A stretch of DNA of 37,496 nucleotides. Source: Flavobacteriales bacterium UBA1694. Its GTDB lineage: Bacteria; Bacteroidota; Bacteroidia; Flavobacteriales; Weeksellaceae. Each line of letters opens with the position of its first letter. Position 1 is the stretch's first letter. The stretch lies in the NCBI GenBank assembly GCA_002319955.1, contig DCJS01000041.1:35082-72577 (forward strand). The letters run 5' to 3'. The notes below the pieces were generated by a model. The model saw only the letters and a program-made list of their open reading frames with translations. It did not search any database and was not told where the DNA came from. Below, in pieces: positions 32,006-37,496 of the stretch. The position numbers were made by a program, and so were the translations under genes.

Positions 32006-32578
32006 ATGGAAAAAAAGAAATTACGTATTGTAAAAACTTCCATTAAGTTATTTCGTCAAAAAGGCTATAAAGAGACCACCCTACGAGATATTGCAAAAAA
32101 GTTAGGTGTCACGGCACCCGCTCTTTACAATTTCATCTCCAAAAAAGATGAAATTCTTGTGCTCGTGTGCGAAGAGCTTTGGGTTCATTTTCGTGTGGTT
32201 CTTGAGCAAGTGCAGGCCCATGATGGTAGCGACCTTTCCCGTTTAAATTTCTTTTTAGCTCGGCACCTTGAAACAGTCTATACAAATTATGAACTCTACG
32301 AGACGGCCCTTCGCTATTGGCAGATCGCTGACGACCAAGTGGATCAAAGGTTCTCAAAACATATGAAGGTCTACATAGACACCTTTGAGACTTTAGCAAA
32401 CAAATTAATCCCCAAAGAGAATCTTGAAACGTATTTCAATCCAAACATCTTTCCATTAATTGCAATTCAAATAAGTAACCAATTACCAAAATGGTTAGAT
32501 CCTAGTTACAAACCCTTTGATTTCGATACCATTGCTGTAGGTCTTTCGAGCCGTCTACTCAACGGCTATTCAAGCTAA
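32006..32578 (+). CDS. TetR/AcrR family transcriptional regulator (first of a tandem pair)
   Basis: A 190-residue regulator. The N-terminal helix-turn-helix is typical: KTSIKLFRQKGYKETTLRDIAKKLGVTAPALYNFISKKDEIL in successive helices (about 10-52). The rest is a helical ligand-binding and dimerisation domain without recognisable effector motif. It is transcribed against rplL and rpoB, inserted between them. An 11-bp gap separates it from the second TetR gene, so both are one operon. Its upstream region holds dyads suited to autoregulation. Its HTH resembles that of the second protein, suggesting an old duplication, but the C-terminal domains differ strongly. The ligand and targets are unknown. 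Confidence 0.92.
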   Translation: MEKKKLRIVKTSIKLFRQKGYKETTLRDIAKKLGVTAPALYNFISKKDEILVLVCEELWVHFRVVLEQVQAHDGSDLSRLNFFLARHLETVYTNYELYETALRYWQIADDQVDQRFSKHMKVYIDTFETLANKLIPKENLETYFNPNIFPLIAIQISNQLPKWLDPSYKPFDFDTIAVGLSSRLLNGYSS

Positions 32579-32589
32579 AACTAAAGTCT

Positions 32590-33180
32590 ATGATCCTTAC
32601 TCAGAAACAAGAAATAATCCTTGAGAAGTCACTTTATCTCTTTGGAGAAAAAGGCTACAGCGAAACTTCCATGAATGACATCGCTTTAGCACTTGAAATG
32701 AAACCGGCCTCCTTATACAACCACATCGAATCAAAAAAGCAAATCCTACTATGGATATGCCAGCGTGTGAGTATACGGCTAAAAAACCTCCTAGTTGAAT
32801 TAAAAAAAACGGACGCTCATCCCTTTGATCAGTATGAGCATTTTTTAGAAAAGCATATTGAACACACTTCCACTTTTGCGTACGAATTCAAAATTTTTTC
32901 GAAATACAGAAATCAACTTCAACGAATCTACCGCTTGGAATTCCTAGAAGTTCACCAAGCGTATGTGGACCATATAACCCACTTACATAAATACATTATT
33001 TCACCAGGGAAAAACCCAGACTATTTCCCAGACGATTACCAGGCTCAAGTGTTAATCTCAATCTTAGAACGGATTCCGTTTTGGGCGAGCGAGTCGAAAC
33101 TTTCTACCAAGGAAATCGCAAGACAAATCTCACACTCATTGCTAAGGGGGTTCTCCACCCCTCTGATTTCCACCGAATAA
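32590..33180 (+). CDS. TetR/AcrR family transcriptional regulator (second of a tandem pair)
   Basis: A 196-residue regulator with the HTH in IILEKSLYLFGEKGYSETSMNDIALALEMKPASLYNHIESKKQIL (read in order across about 8-54). The style (EKGYxxTSMNDIA, ASLYNHIxSKxxIL) recalls TetR proteins that govern phenylacetate or fatty-acid catabolism in Bacteroidota, but this is only resemblance. The C-terminal domain is rich in His and aromatic residues. It ends 26 bp before a hairpin that also terminates the convergent rplL. The acyl-CoA reductase genes at 1484-2362 and 202-1407 would be possible targets, though no matching operator was seen there. Confidence 0.9.
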   Translation: MILTQKQEIILEKSLYLFGEKGYSETSMNDIALALEMKPASLYNHIESKKQILLWICQRVSIRLKNLLVELKKTDAHPFDQYEHFLEKHIEHTSTFAYEFKIFSKYRNQLQRIYRLEFLEVHQAYVDHITHLHKYIISPGKNPDYFPDDYQAQVLISILERIPFWASESKLSTKEIARQISHSLLRGFSTPLISTE

Positions 33181-33200
33181 TTTCTATCAACTACAGAAAC

Positions 33201-33229
33201 AAAAAAAGTCCGCAATTACTTGCGGACTT
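33201..33229 (-). terminator. Strong terminator after rplL, shared with the TetR pair
   Basis: A 10-bp perfect stem AAGTCCGCAA (33206-33215)/TTGCGGACTT (33220-33229) has a 4-nt loop. On the minus strand seven T follow, the best form for ending the rplL transcript. It also lies 25 bp beyond the TetR stop codon. Confidence 0.88.
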
Positions 33230-33248
33230 CTATTCTTGGAAGAAAGAA

Positions 33249-33620
33249 TTATTTCAATTCTACTTCAGCACCAGCTTCTTCTAGTTGCTTTTTAAGCGCC
33301 TCAGCTTCATCTTTAGAAACACCTTCTTTGATTGCTGTTGGAGCACTGTCTACCATATCCTTAGCGTCTTTAAGACCAGCACCAGTTAAATCTTTTACCA
33401 ATTTAACAACAGCTAACTTAGAAGCACCTGCAGCTTTAAGAATGACATCAAATTCTGTCTTCTCTTCAGCAGCATCGCCACCAGCAGCTCCTCCTGATAC
33501 CACAACAGCGGCAGCAGCAGGTTCGATTCCGTACTCATCCTTAAGGATAGTAGCTAATTCATTTACGTCTTTTACGGTTAAGTTTACTAGCGTTTCAGCT
33601 AAATTTTTTAAATCTGACAT
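33249..33620 (-). CDS. rplL: 50S ribosomal protein L7/L12
   Basis: A 123-residue stalk protein of the large subunit that recruits translation GTPases. The N-terminal dimerisation helices (LKNLAETLVNLTVKDVNELATILKDEYGIEP), a flexible Ala/Gly hinge near 37-52, and the C-terminal domain (EKTEFDVILKAAGASKLAVVKLVKDLTGAGLKDAKDMVDSAPTAIKEGVSKDEAEALKKQLEEAGAEVELK, in order) are complete. It is the last gene of rplKAJL, 47 bp after rplJ. A strong terminator follows at once, so it is not co-transcribed with rpoB. Confidence 0.97.
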   Translation of the reverse strand: MSDLKNLAETLVNLTVKDVNELATILKDEYGIEPAAAAVVVSGGAAGGDAAEEKTEFDVILKAAGASKLAVVKLVKDLTGAGLKDAKDMVDSAPTAIKEGVSKDEAEALKKQLEEAGAEVELK

Positions 33621-33667
33621 TGTAATAATGTTTTAAATGTTGAACGATTATAATTTTTGAGTGTGTT

Positions 33668-34249
33668 TTATTCTGCTGCAGGAGCTTCAGCTTCTGGAGT
33701 TGCAGGAGCTTCTGGAGCTACTACTTCTTCCACTGGTGCTTCTGGCGCTTCAGGAGTTTCTTCTGTAGAACCTTCTGATTTATTTTGTAATGCAGAAACC
33801 AATCTTTGGATTGGAGATTGAAGAAGTCCGATGATTTCTCCAAGCATTTCTTCTTTCGATTTAATGCTTGCAAGGGTCTCAAGGTTTTCATCACCAACGT
33901 AAACGGTTTCTTGCAGGTAAGCAGATTTCAGTGCAGGTTTTTCTTCTTTCTTTCTGAAATCCTTGATAAGCTTCGCTGGCGCGTTTGCTGTCTCAGAAAT
34001 CATTAATACAGAGTTTCCTTTGAATGAACCGTACATTTCCGAGAAATCCACGTCCATTTGCTCCATCGCTTTTTGTAAAAGGGTGTTTTTCACCACTTTC
34101 ACTAAAATATTATTCTTAAATGCTTGTCTTCTGAAATCTGAGGACTTCTGAGCATTCAAGCCTTGAAGATCGGCTACATAAACAACTTTCGCGTCTTGTA
34201 GGAGATCTTTTAATTCTTGTATTACTAGTACTTTATCTTCTTTAGTCAT
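33668..34249 (-). CDS. rplJ: 50S ribosomal protein L10 with acidic C-terminal extension
   Basis: A 193-residue protein that anchors L7/L12 to the ribosome. The conserved body runs from MTKEDKVLVIQELKDLL to IQRLVSALQNKS (about 1-158), which includes the C-terminal helix that binds L12 dimers. Residues 159-193 are a low-complexity tail of Glu, Pro, Ala and Thr (repeated EAP units) not present in E. coli L10 (165 residues). The gene lies 11 bp after rplA and 47 bp before rplL. The rplA-rplJ gap is too short for the classical L10-binding leader, so autoregulation, if present, must act elsewhere, for example in the rplK leader. Confidence 0.95.
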   Translation of the reverse strand: MTKEDKVLVIQELKDLLQDAKVVYVADLQGLNAQKSSDFRRQAFKNNILVKVVKNTLLQKAMEQMDVDFSEMYGSFKGNSVLMISETANAPAKLIKDFRKKEEKPALKSAYLQETVYVGDENLETLASIKSKEEMLGEIIGLLQSPIQRLVSALQNKSEGSTEETPEAPEAPVEEVVAPEAPATPEAEAPAAE

Positions 34250-34260
34250 GTGTTCAGATT

Positions 34261-34953
34261 TTAGTTTACAGATTTAGAATCAATTGCAATCCCTGGACTC
34301 ATTGTAGAAGAAAGATAGATGCTACGAACGTAGATTCCTTTAGAGGCCGTAGGCTTAAGTTTCACTAACGTTTGAATTAATTCTTGTGCATTCTCTCTGA
34401 TCTTATCTGAATCAAAAGATACTTTACCAATTGCTGCGTGAATAATACCGTATTTATCGACTTTAAAGTCAATTTTACCAGCTTTAACTTCCGCAACTGC
34501 TTTACCCACTTCCATGGTTACAGTACCAGATTTAGGGTTTGGCATTAGACCTCTTGGACCTAAAATTCTACCCAATGGACCTAATTTTCCCATTACCGCT
34601 GGCATGGTTACAATTACGTCAACATCAGTCCAACCACTTTTGATTTTATCTAAATACTCGTCTAATCCAACGTAATCCGCACCAGCTTCTTTGGCTTCTG
34701 CTTCTTTATCTGGAGTTACTAGAGCAAGAACTTTAACATCTTTCCCAGTCCCGTGTGGAAGAGATACAACACCTCTAACCATTTGGTTTGCTTTTCTTGG
34801 ATCAACTCCAAGTCTAACTGCGATATCTACGGAAGCATCAAACTTTGCAGTGTTTACTTCTTTAACTAAAGCGGAAGCCTCTTCAAGACTATATACTTTT
34901 GCTTTTTCTATTTTGCTTAAAGCCTCTTTTTGTTTTTTTGTCAATTTTGCCAT
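34261..34953 (-). CDS. rplA: 50S ribosomal protein L1
   Basis: A 230-residue protein of the mobile L1 stalk that binds 23S rRNA and helps release deacylated tRNA. The signature GPRGLMPNPKSGTV and the opening AKLTKKQKEALSKIEKAKVYSLEEA are clear, with MSPGIAIDS at the C-terminus. Length equals the usual 229-234. It lies 11 bp after rplK and 11 bp before rplJ. In E. coli L1 represses its own operon by binding the rplK leader; I could not identify such a structure with certainty here. Confidence 0.97.
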   Translation of the reverse strand: MAKLTKKQKEALSKIEKAKVYSLEEASALVKEVNTAKFDASVDIAVRLGVDPRKANQMVRGVVSLPHGTGKDVKVLALVTPDKEAEAKEAGADYVGLDEYLDKIKSGWTDVDVIVTMPAVMGKLGPLGRILGPRGLMPNPKSGTVTMEVGKAVAEVKAGKIDFKVDKYGIIHAAIGKVSFDSDKIRENAQELIQTLVKLKPTASKGIYVRSIYLSSTMSPGIAIDSKSVN

Positions 34954-34964
34954 TTCAATAAGGT

Positions 34965-35408
34965 TTAAGCGTTTGTAGGTTTAGCTCCGGTCACTCTAAT
35001 TCCCATGGATCTAGCAGTTCCTGCCACCATAGTTAAAGCTGAATCCATAGTAAAACAGTTTAAGTCTACCATTTTATCTTCAGCGATCTTTTTTACTTGG
35101 TCCCAAGAAACAGACCCTACTTTATTACGGTTAGGCTCGCCTGATCCGCTTTTCACTTTTGCAGCTTCAAGTAATTGAATTGCAGCAGGAGGAGTTTTGA
35201 TGACAAATTCAAATGATTTGTCTTCGTACACTGTAATCACTACAGGTAAAACTTGTCCTGGCTTGTCTTGGGTTCTTCCGTTAAATTGTTTGCAAAACTC
35301 CATGATGTTCACACCAGCGGAACCTAAAGCAGGTCCTACCGGTGGAGAAGGATTGGCAGCGCCACCTTTCACCTGAAGTTTTACCATTTTAAAGACTTTT
35401 TTAGCCAT
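34965..35408 (-). CDS. rplK: 50S ribosomal protein L11
   Basis: A 147-residue protein of the GTPase-associated centre. The N-terminal domain has KLQVKGGAANPSPPVGPALGSAGVNIMEFCKQFNGRT in order, including the proline-rich thiostrepton loop. The C-terminal RNA-binding domain ends in the conserved AGTARSMGI motif. It begins the rplKAJL unit, with its own promoter at 35507-35537, and is cut off from nusG by a terminator. Confidence 0.97.
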   Translation of the reverse strand: MAKKVFKMVKLQVKGGAANPSPPVGPALGSAGVNIMEFCKQFNGRTQDKPGQVLPVVITVYEDKSFEFVIKTPPAAIQLLEAAKVKSGSGEPNRNKVGSVSWDQVKKIAEDKMVDLNCFTMDSALTMVAGTARSMGIRVTGAKPTNA

Positions 35409-35506
35409 TTTATTTTTTTGTTTTAATTTGAATAATTAATGAGTTTGGAAGCATTTATTATCCTACCATTTGTTTATCTCACTTTACAAATTGGTATTTC
35501 GGTCTG

Positions 35507-35537
35507 CAAAATTATAAATTATTTTCCAACTGGCCAA
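35507..35537 (-). promoter_or_regulatory. Promoter candidate of rplKAJL
   Basis: On the minus strand TTG (35537-35535), a 20-bp spacer, then TAATTTTG (35514-35507), a full match to TTG-N17-23-TAnnTTTG. Transcription would start near 35500. Confidence 0.65.
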
Positions 35538-35588
35538 TACCTAACGCACTAAATTTCAAAAACATTTGCATTCAAATCAACTAAAGTG

Positions 35589-35606
35589 ACAAAGGTGCAC
35601 CTTTGT
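35589..35606. promoter_or_regulatory. Perfect 18-bp palindrome upstream of the rplK promoter
   Basis: ACAAAGGTGCACCTTTGT reads the same on both strands with no central gap. It lies 52 bp upstream of the -33 element of rplK and 46 bp past the nusG terminator, in a position for an activator or repressor site. Confidence 0.4.
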
Positions 35607-35652
35607 TAGCGACAGAGCTTGGCCATCTACCAAATTAATCGATGAAAGCAAC

Positions 35653-35683
35653 AAAAAAACCGAAAGACTGCTCTTTCGGTTTT
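35653..35683 (-). terminator. Rho-independent terminator of the secE-nusG transcript
   Basis: A perfect 11-bp stem AAAACCGAAAG (35656-35666)/CTTTCGGTTTT (35673-35683) has a 6-nt loop. On the minus strand it ends in a run of T. It lies 31 bp after the nusG stop. Confidence 0.88.
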
Positions 35684-35714
35684 ATATATTTCAAAACTAT
35701 AAGAAAGTTTCTAA

Positions 35715-36260
35715 TTAAACTTTTTCCACTTGCATGAAATTAAGCTCCATTGGTGTCTTTCTTCCAAAGATCATCACAGAGACTTCGAGTTTTTTCTTGT
35801 CCTCAAGAATCTTCTCAACCGTTCCATTAAACCCATTGAAAGGACCATCAATTACTTTGACACTTTCCCCAACAATAAATGGAATCGCCATGTCAGAGGC
35901 AAATTCAGAAAGCTCATCAATCCGTCCTAGCATACGATCTACTTCGATCTTACGCATTGGAACTGGCTCGCCCCCTTTGGTTAAACTTAAAAAAGAAATC
36001 ACCCCTGGGATGTTCTTAATAATGTGAGGAATCTCACCCATTAAGTTTGCTTCCACCATTAGATAACCTGGGTAGTAAGGTCTTTCTTTCGGGACTTTCT
36101 TCCCGTTCTTTATTTGAATTACTTTCTCCATCGGAATAACGACTTGTGCCACAAAGGCATCGTATCCCAGACGGTGAATTTCGTTCTCGATATAGGTCTT
36201 AACTTTATTCTCTTGACCGCTAACAGCTTTTAACACGTACCATTTTAATTCACTCATCAT
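35715..36260 (-). CDS. nusG: Transcription termination/antitermination protein NusG
   Basis: A 181-residue elongation factor that binds RNA polymerase and couples it to Rho or the ribosome. The NGN domain (KWYVLKAVSGQENKVKTYIENEI, then PYYPGYLMVEANL) is followed by the C-terminal KOW domain (VGESVKVIDGPFNGFNGTVEKI). Two ATG codons are adjacent, 36260 and 36257; either may be used, and most family members begin at MSE. It lies 11 bp after secE and has a terminator after it. Confidence 0.97.
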   Translation of the reverse strand: MMSELKWYVLKAVSGQENKVKTYIENEIHRLGYDAFVAQVVIPMEKVIQIKNGKKVPKERPYYPGYLMVEANLMGEIPHIIKNIPGVISFLSLTKGGEPVPMRKIEVDRMLGRIDELSEFASDMAIPFIVGESVKVIDGPFNGFNGTVEKILEDKKKLEVSVMIFGRKTPMELNFMQVEKV

Positions 36261-36271
36261 CTTCTATTCTA

Positions 36272-36478
36272 CTAGTTAAATAAGTTAATTAACAGAGCTA
36301 ACGCATTTTGTATAAACTCGCTAAATAGCGTATCGACTCCAAATAAAAATATAGCCAATATCACAGTACCAATTGTAATTGCAATCGTGGAAGACTGTAG
36401 CTCTGGCCATTTTGGCCACTCTACCTTTTCTTTAAATTCAATATATGAACCTTTTAAAAAACTTACAAATGAACTCAT
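36272..36478 (-). CDS. secE: Preprotein translocase subunit SecE
   Basis: A 68-residue inner-membrane subunit of the SecYEG channel. The amphipathic helix with the conserved EFKEKVEWPKWPEL motif is followed by one transmembrane helix (about 32-52). This is the short single-helix form typical outside Enterobacteria. The frame is open through the tRNA gene upstream, but ATG 36478 fits the family and clears the tRNA by 12 bp. It lies between tRNA-Trp and nusG, the usual arrangement. Confidence 0.93.
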   Translation of the reverse strand: MSSFVSFLKGSYIEFKEKVEWPKWPELQSSTIAITIGTVILAIFLFGVDTLFSEFIQNALALLINLFN

Positions 36479-36490
36479 AATTTTCTTTTG

Positions 36491-36561
36491 CACGGGCACA
36501 AGGACTCGAACCCTGATCAACGGTTTTGGAGACCGGTATCCTACCATTGGACGATGCCCGT
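36491..36561 (-). tRNA. tRNA-Trp (anticodon CCA)
   Basis: A 71-nt cloverleaf on the minus strand. The acceptor stem ACGGGCA/TGCCCGT is perfect with G as discriminator, and the D arm is GTCC/GGAT. The anticodon loop CTCCAAA has CCA flanked by CCGGT and ACCGT, and GTTCGAGTC forms the T arm. The CCA end is not encoded (GCA follows). The outermost anticodon-stem pair is C-U, a mismatch. It lies between tuf and secE, as in many bacteria. Confidence 0.95.
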
Positions 36562-36562
36562 A

Positions 36563-36594
36563 GAAAAGGTTCCGTAAGAATCCTTACGGAACCT
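36563..36594 (-). terminator. Hairpin terminator between tuf and tRNA-Trp
   Basis: A perfect 12-bp stem AGGTTCCGTAAG (36567-36578)/CTTACGGAACCT (36583-36594) has a 4-nt loop. TTTTC follows on the minus strand. Its T-run ends 2 bp before the tRNA 5' end, so it ends most tuf transcripts or marks a processing site. Confidence 0.75.
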
Positions 36595-36614
36595 AATTTA
36601 TATAATACTATAGA

Positions 36615-37496
36615 CTAGTCAGTGATTTCAGTCACCTGTCCAGCACCTACTGTTCTACCACCTTCTCTGATCGCAAATCTAAGACCTACGTTAAGAGCAA
36701 TTGGTTGAAGTAATTCAACAGTAATTGTTAAGTTGTCTCCTGGCATTACCATTTCAACACCTTCTGGTAAGAAAATCTCTCCAGTTACGTCAGTTGTTCT
36801 TACGTAGAACTGAGGACGGTATTTGTTATGGAATGGCGTGTGACGTCCACCTTCTTCTTTAGAAAGGATATAAACCTCTGCTTTGAAAGTTTTGTGTGGC
36901 GTTACAGAACCTTGCTTTGCAATAACCATCCCTCTTTTAATGTCGGTTTTTTCAATACCTCTTAAAAGTAGACCTACGTTATCACCAGCTTCACCTCTGT
37001 CAAGAATTTTTCTGAACATTTCTACCCCTGTTACAGTTGATGTTAATTTTTCATCACCCATACCAACGATGTCTACTGCTTCACCAGAGTTGATTACACC
37101 AGCCTCGATTCTACCAGTTGCAACAGTCCCTCTACCTGTAATAGAGAATACGTCTTCAATTGGCATAAGGAAAGGCTTATCTTGGTCTCTCACAGGAAGT
37201 TCAATCCATGTGTCAACAGCGTCCATTAATTCATCAATAGATGCTACCCATTTAGCTTCACCGTTAAGTGCGCCTAAAGCAGATCCTTGGATTACAGGAG
37301 AGTTATCTCCGTCATATTCGTAAGTAGAAAGAAGATCTCTTAATTCAAGCTCAACAAGCTCAAGTAATTCTGGATCATCAACCATATCCACTTTGTTCAT
37401 GAAAACGACCACTTTAGGAACGTTTACCTGACGGCAAAGAAGGATGTGTTCTCTTGTTTGAGGCATTGGTCCATCGGTTGCAGCACATACGAGGAT
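36615..37496 (-). CDS. tuf: Elongation factor Tu, C-terminal 293 residues
   Basis: The start lies beyond the right edge of the window. The visible part begins in ILVCAATDGPMPQTREHIL, just after the G3 motif region. It contains NKVDMVDDPEL (the G4 motif NKxD), the SALGALNGEAKW segment near G5, and domains 2 and 3 (GRGTVATGRIEAGVI, GGRHTPFHNKYRPQFYVRTTDVTG). It ends in VGAGQVTEITD. It delivers aminoacyl-tRNA to the ribosome. It is followed by a 12-bp hairpin and tRNA-Trp. Confidence 0.97.
   Translation of the reverse strand: MLVCAATDGPMPQTREHILLCRQVNVPKVVVFMNKVDMVDDPELLELVELELRDLLSTYEYDGDNSPVIQGSALGALNGEAKWVASIDELMDAVDTWIELPVRDQDKPFLMPIEDVFSITGRGTVATGRIEAGVINSGEAVDIVGMGDEKLTSTVTGVEMFRKILDRGEAGDNVGLLLRGIEKTDIKRGMVIAKQGSVTPHKTFKAEVYILSKEEGGRHTPFHNKYRPQFYVRTTDVTGEIFLPEGVEMVMPGDNLTITVELLQPIALNVGLRFAIREGGRTVGAGQVTEITD

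Larger units (their letters stand above)
35409..35714. other. 306-bp intergenic region between nusG and rplK
   Basis: No gene is visible. It contains the nusG terminator (35653-35683), a perfect 18-bp palindrome (35589-35606) and a promoter candidate for rplK (35507-35537), followed by a leader of about 90 nt to the rplK ATG. Confidence 0.75.

Noticed and set aside
33220..33636. 138-codon frame antisense to rplL, and similar long antisense frames over rpoB, rpoC, rplJ and tuf
   Set aside because: They mirror highly conserved genes, have low-complexity Ser/Pro-rich sequence and no promoter.
1..37496. CRISPR arrays, insertion sequences, phage genes or rRNA
   Set aside because: I saw no spaced direct repeats, transposase or integrase domains, terminal inverted repeats or rRNA sequence.

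Overview
The window is a chromosomal segment from a Bacteroidota bacterium, most likely order Flavobacteriales. The evidence is threefold. First, the gene families and pairings are typical of that order: panD next to an LPG-synthase-like membrane protein, fur with an OstA_2 protein, rpoC with a DUF3467 gene, and YqgE/class-IV aminotransferase/START-like genes as neighbours. Second, the A+T-rich intergenic regions carry Bacteroidota-type promoters (TTG-N17-23-TAnnTTTG). Third, Shine-Dalgarno sequences are nearly absent. The family cannot be fixed from the sequence alone. I see no phage, insertion sequence, CRISPR array or rRNA.

Layout. 1-149: 5' part of a secreted EEP-family hydrolase. 202-2362: two acyl-CoA redox genes, a DECR-type 2,4-dienoyl-CoA reductase followed by a FabV/Ter enoyl reductase. 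2549-4570: M3 metallopeptidase. 4602-6004: panD and a multi-pass membrane protein. 6408-9538: HU, pdxH, YqgE, a class-IV aminotransferase-fold protein that has lost its PLP-binding residues, and a START-like protein. 9610-13086: a fur-ostA unit and a class-III aminotransferase. 13186-16882: Kup potassium transporter, PDH E1-beta and a secreted DUF2147 protein. 17015-22630: a GT39 membrane glycosyltransferase divergent from a five-gene run (GT2, flippase-like, PssA, DnaQ-like exonuclease, FAH-family hydrolase). 22714-31311: DUF3467, rpoC, rpoB. 32006-33180: two tandem TetR regulators on the opposite strand. 33249-37496: rplL, rplJ, rplA, rplK, nusG, secE, tRNA-Trp and partial tuf.

How it works together. 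The right third is the transcription/translation cluster tuf-trnW-secE-nusG-rplKAJL-rpoBC, but it is not one continuous operon here. Strong terminators follow tuf, nusG and rplL. A good promoter lies before rplK and a fair one before rpoB. Two TetR genes are inserted antisense between rplL and rpoB, so RNA polymerase synthesis is probably uncoupled from L7/L12. The rpoB-tetR intergenic region holds a CRP-like palindrome, nested TetR-operator-like dyads, a hairpin and a possible SD-led leader ORF. The GT2/flippase/GT39/PssA block looks like an envelope lipid-glycan module. The fur-ostA overlap links a metal regulator to LPS-transport-like machinery.

Most notable points: the TetR pair splitting the beta operon; the class-IV aminotransferase pseudoenzyme; a Fur with a single cysteine; triple heptamer repeats on both sides of rpoC; and -7 promoter boxes almost touching several start codons.
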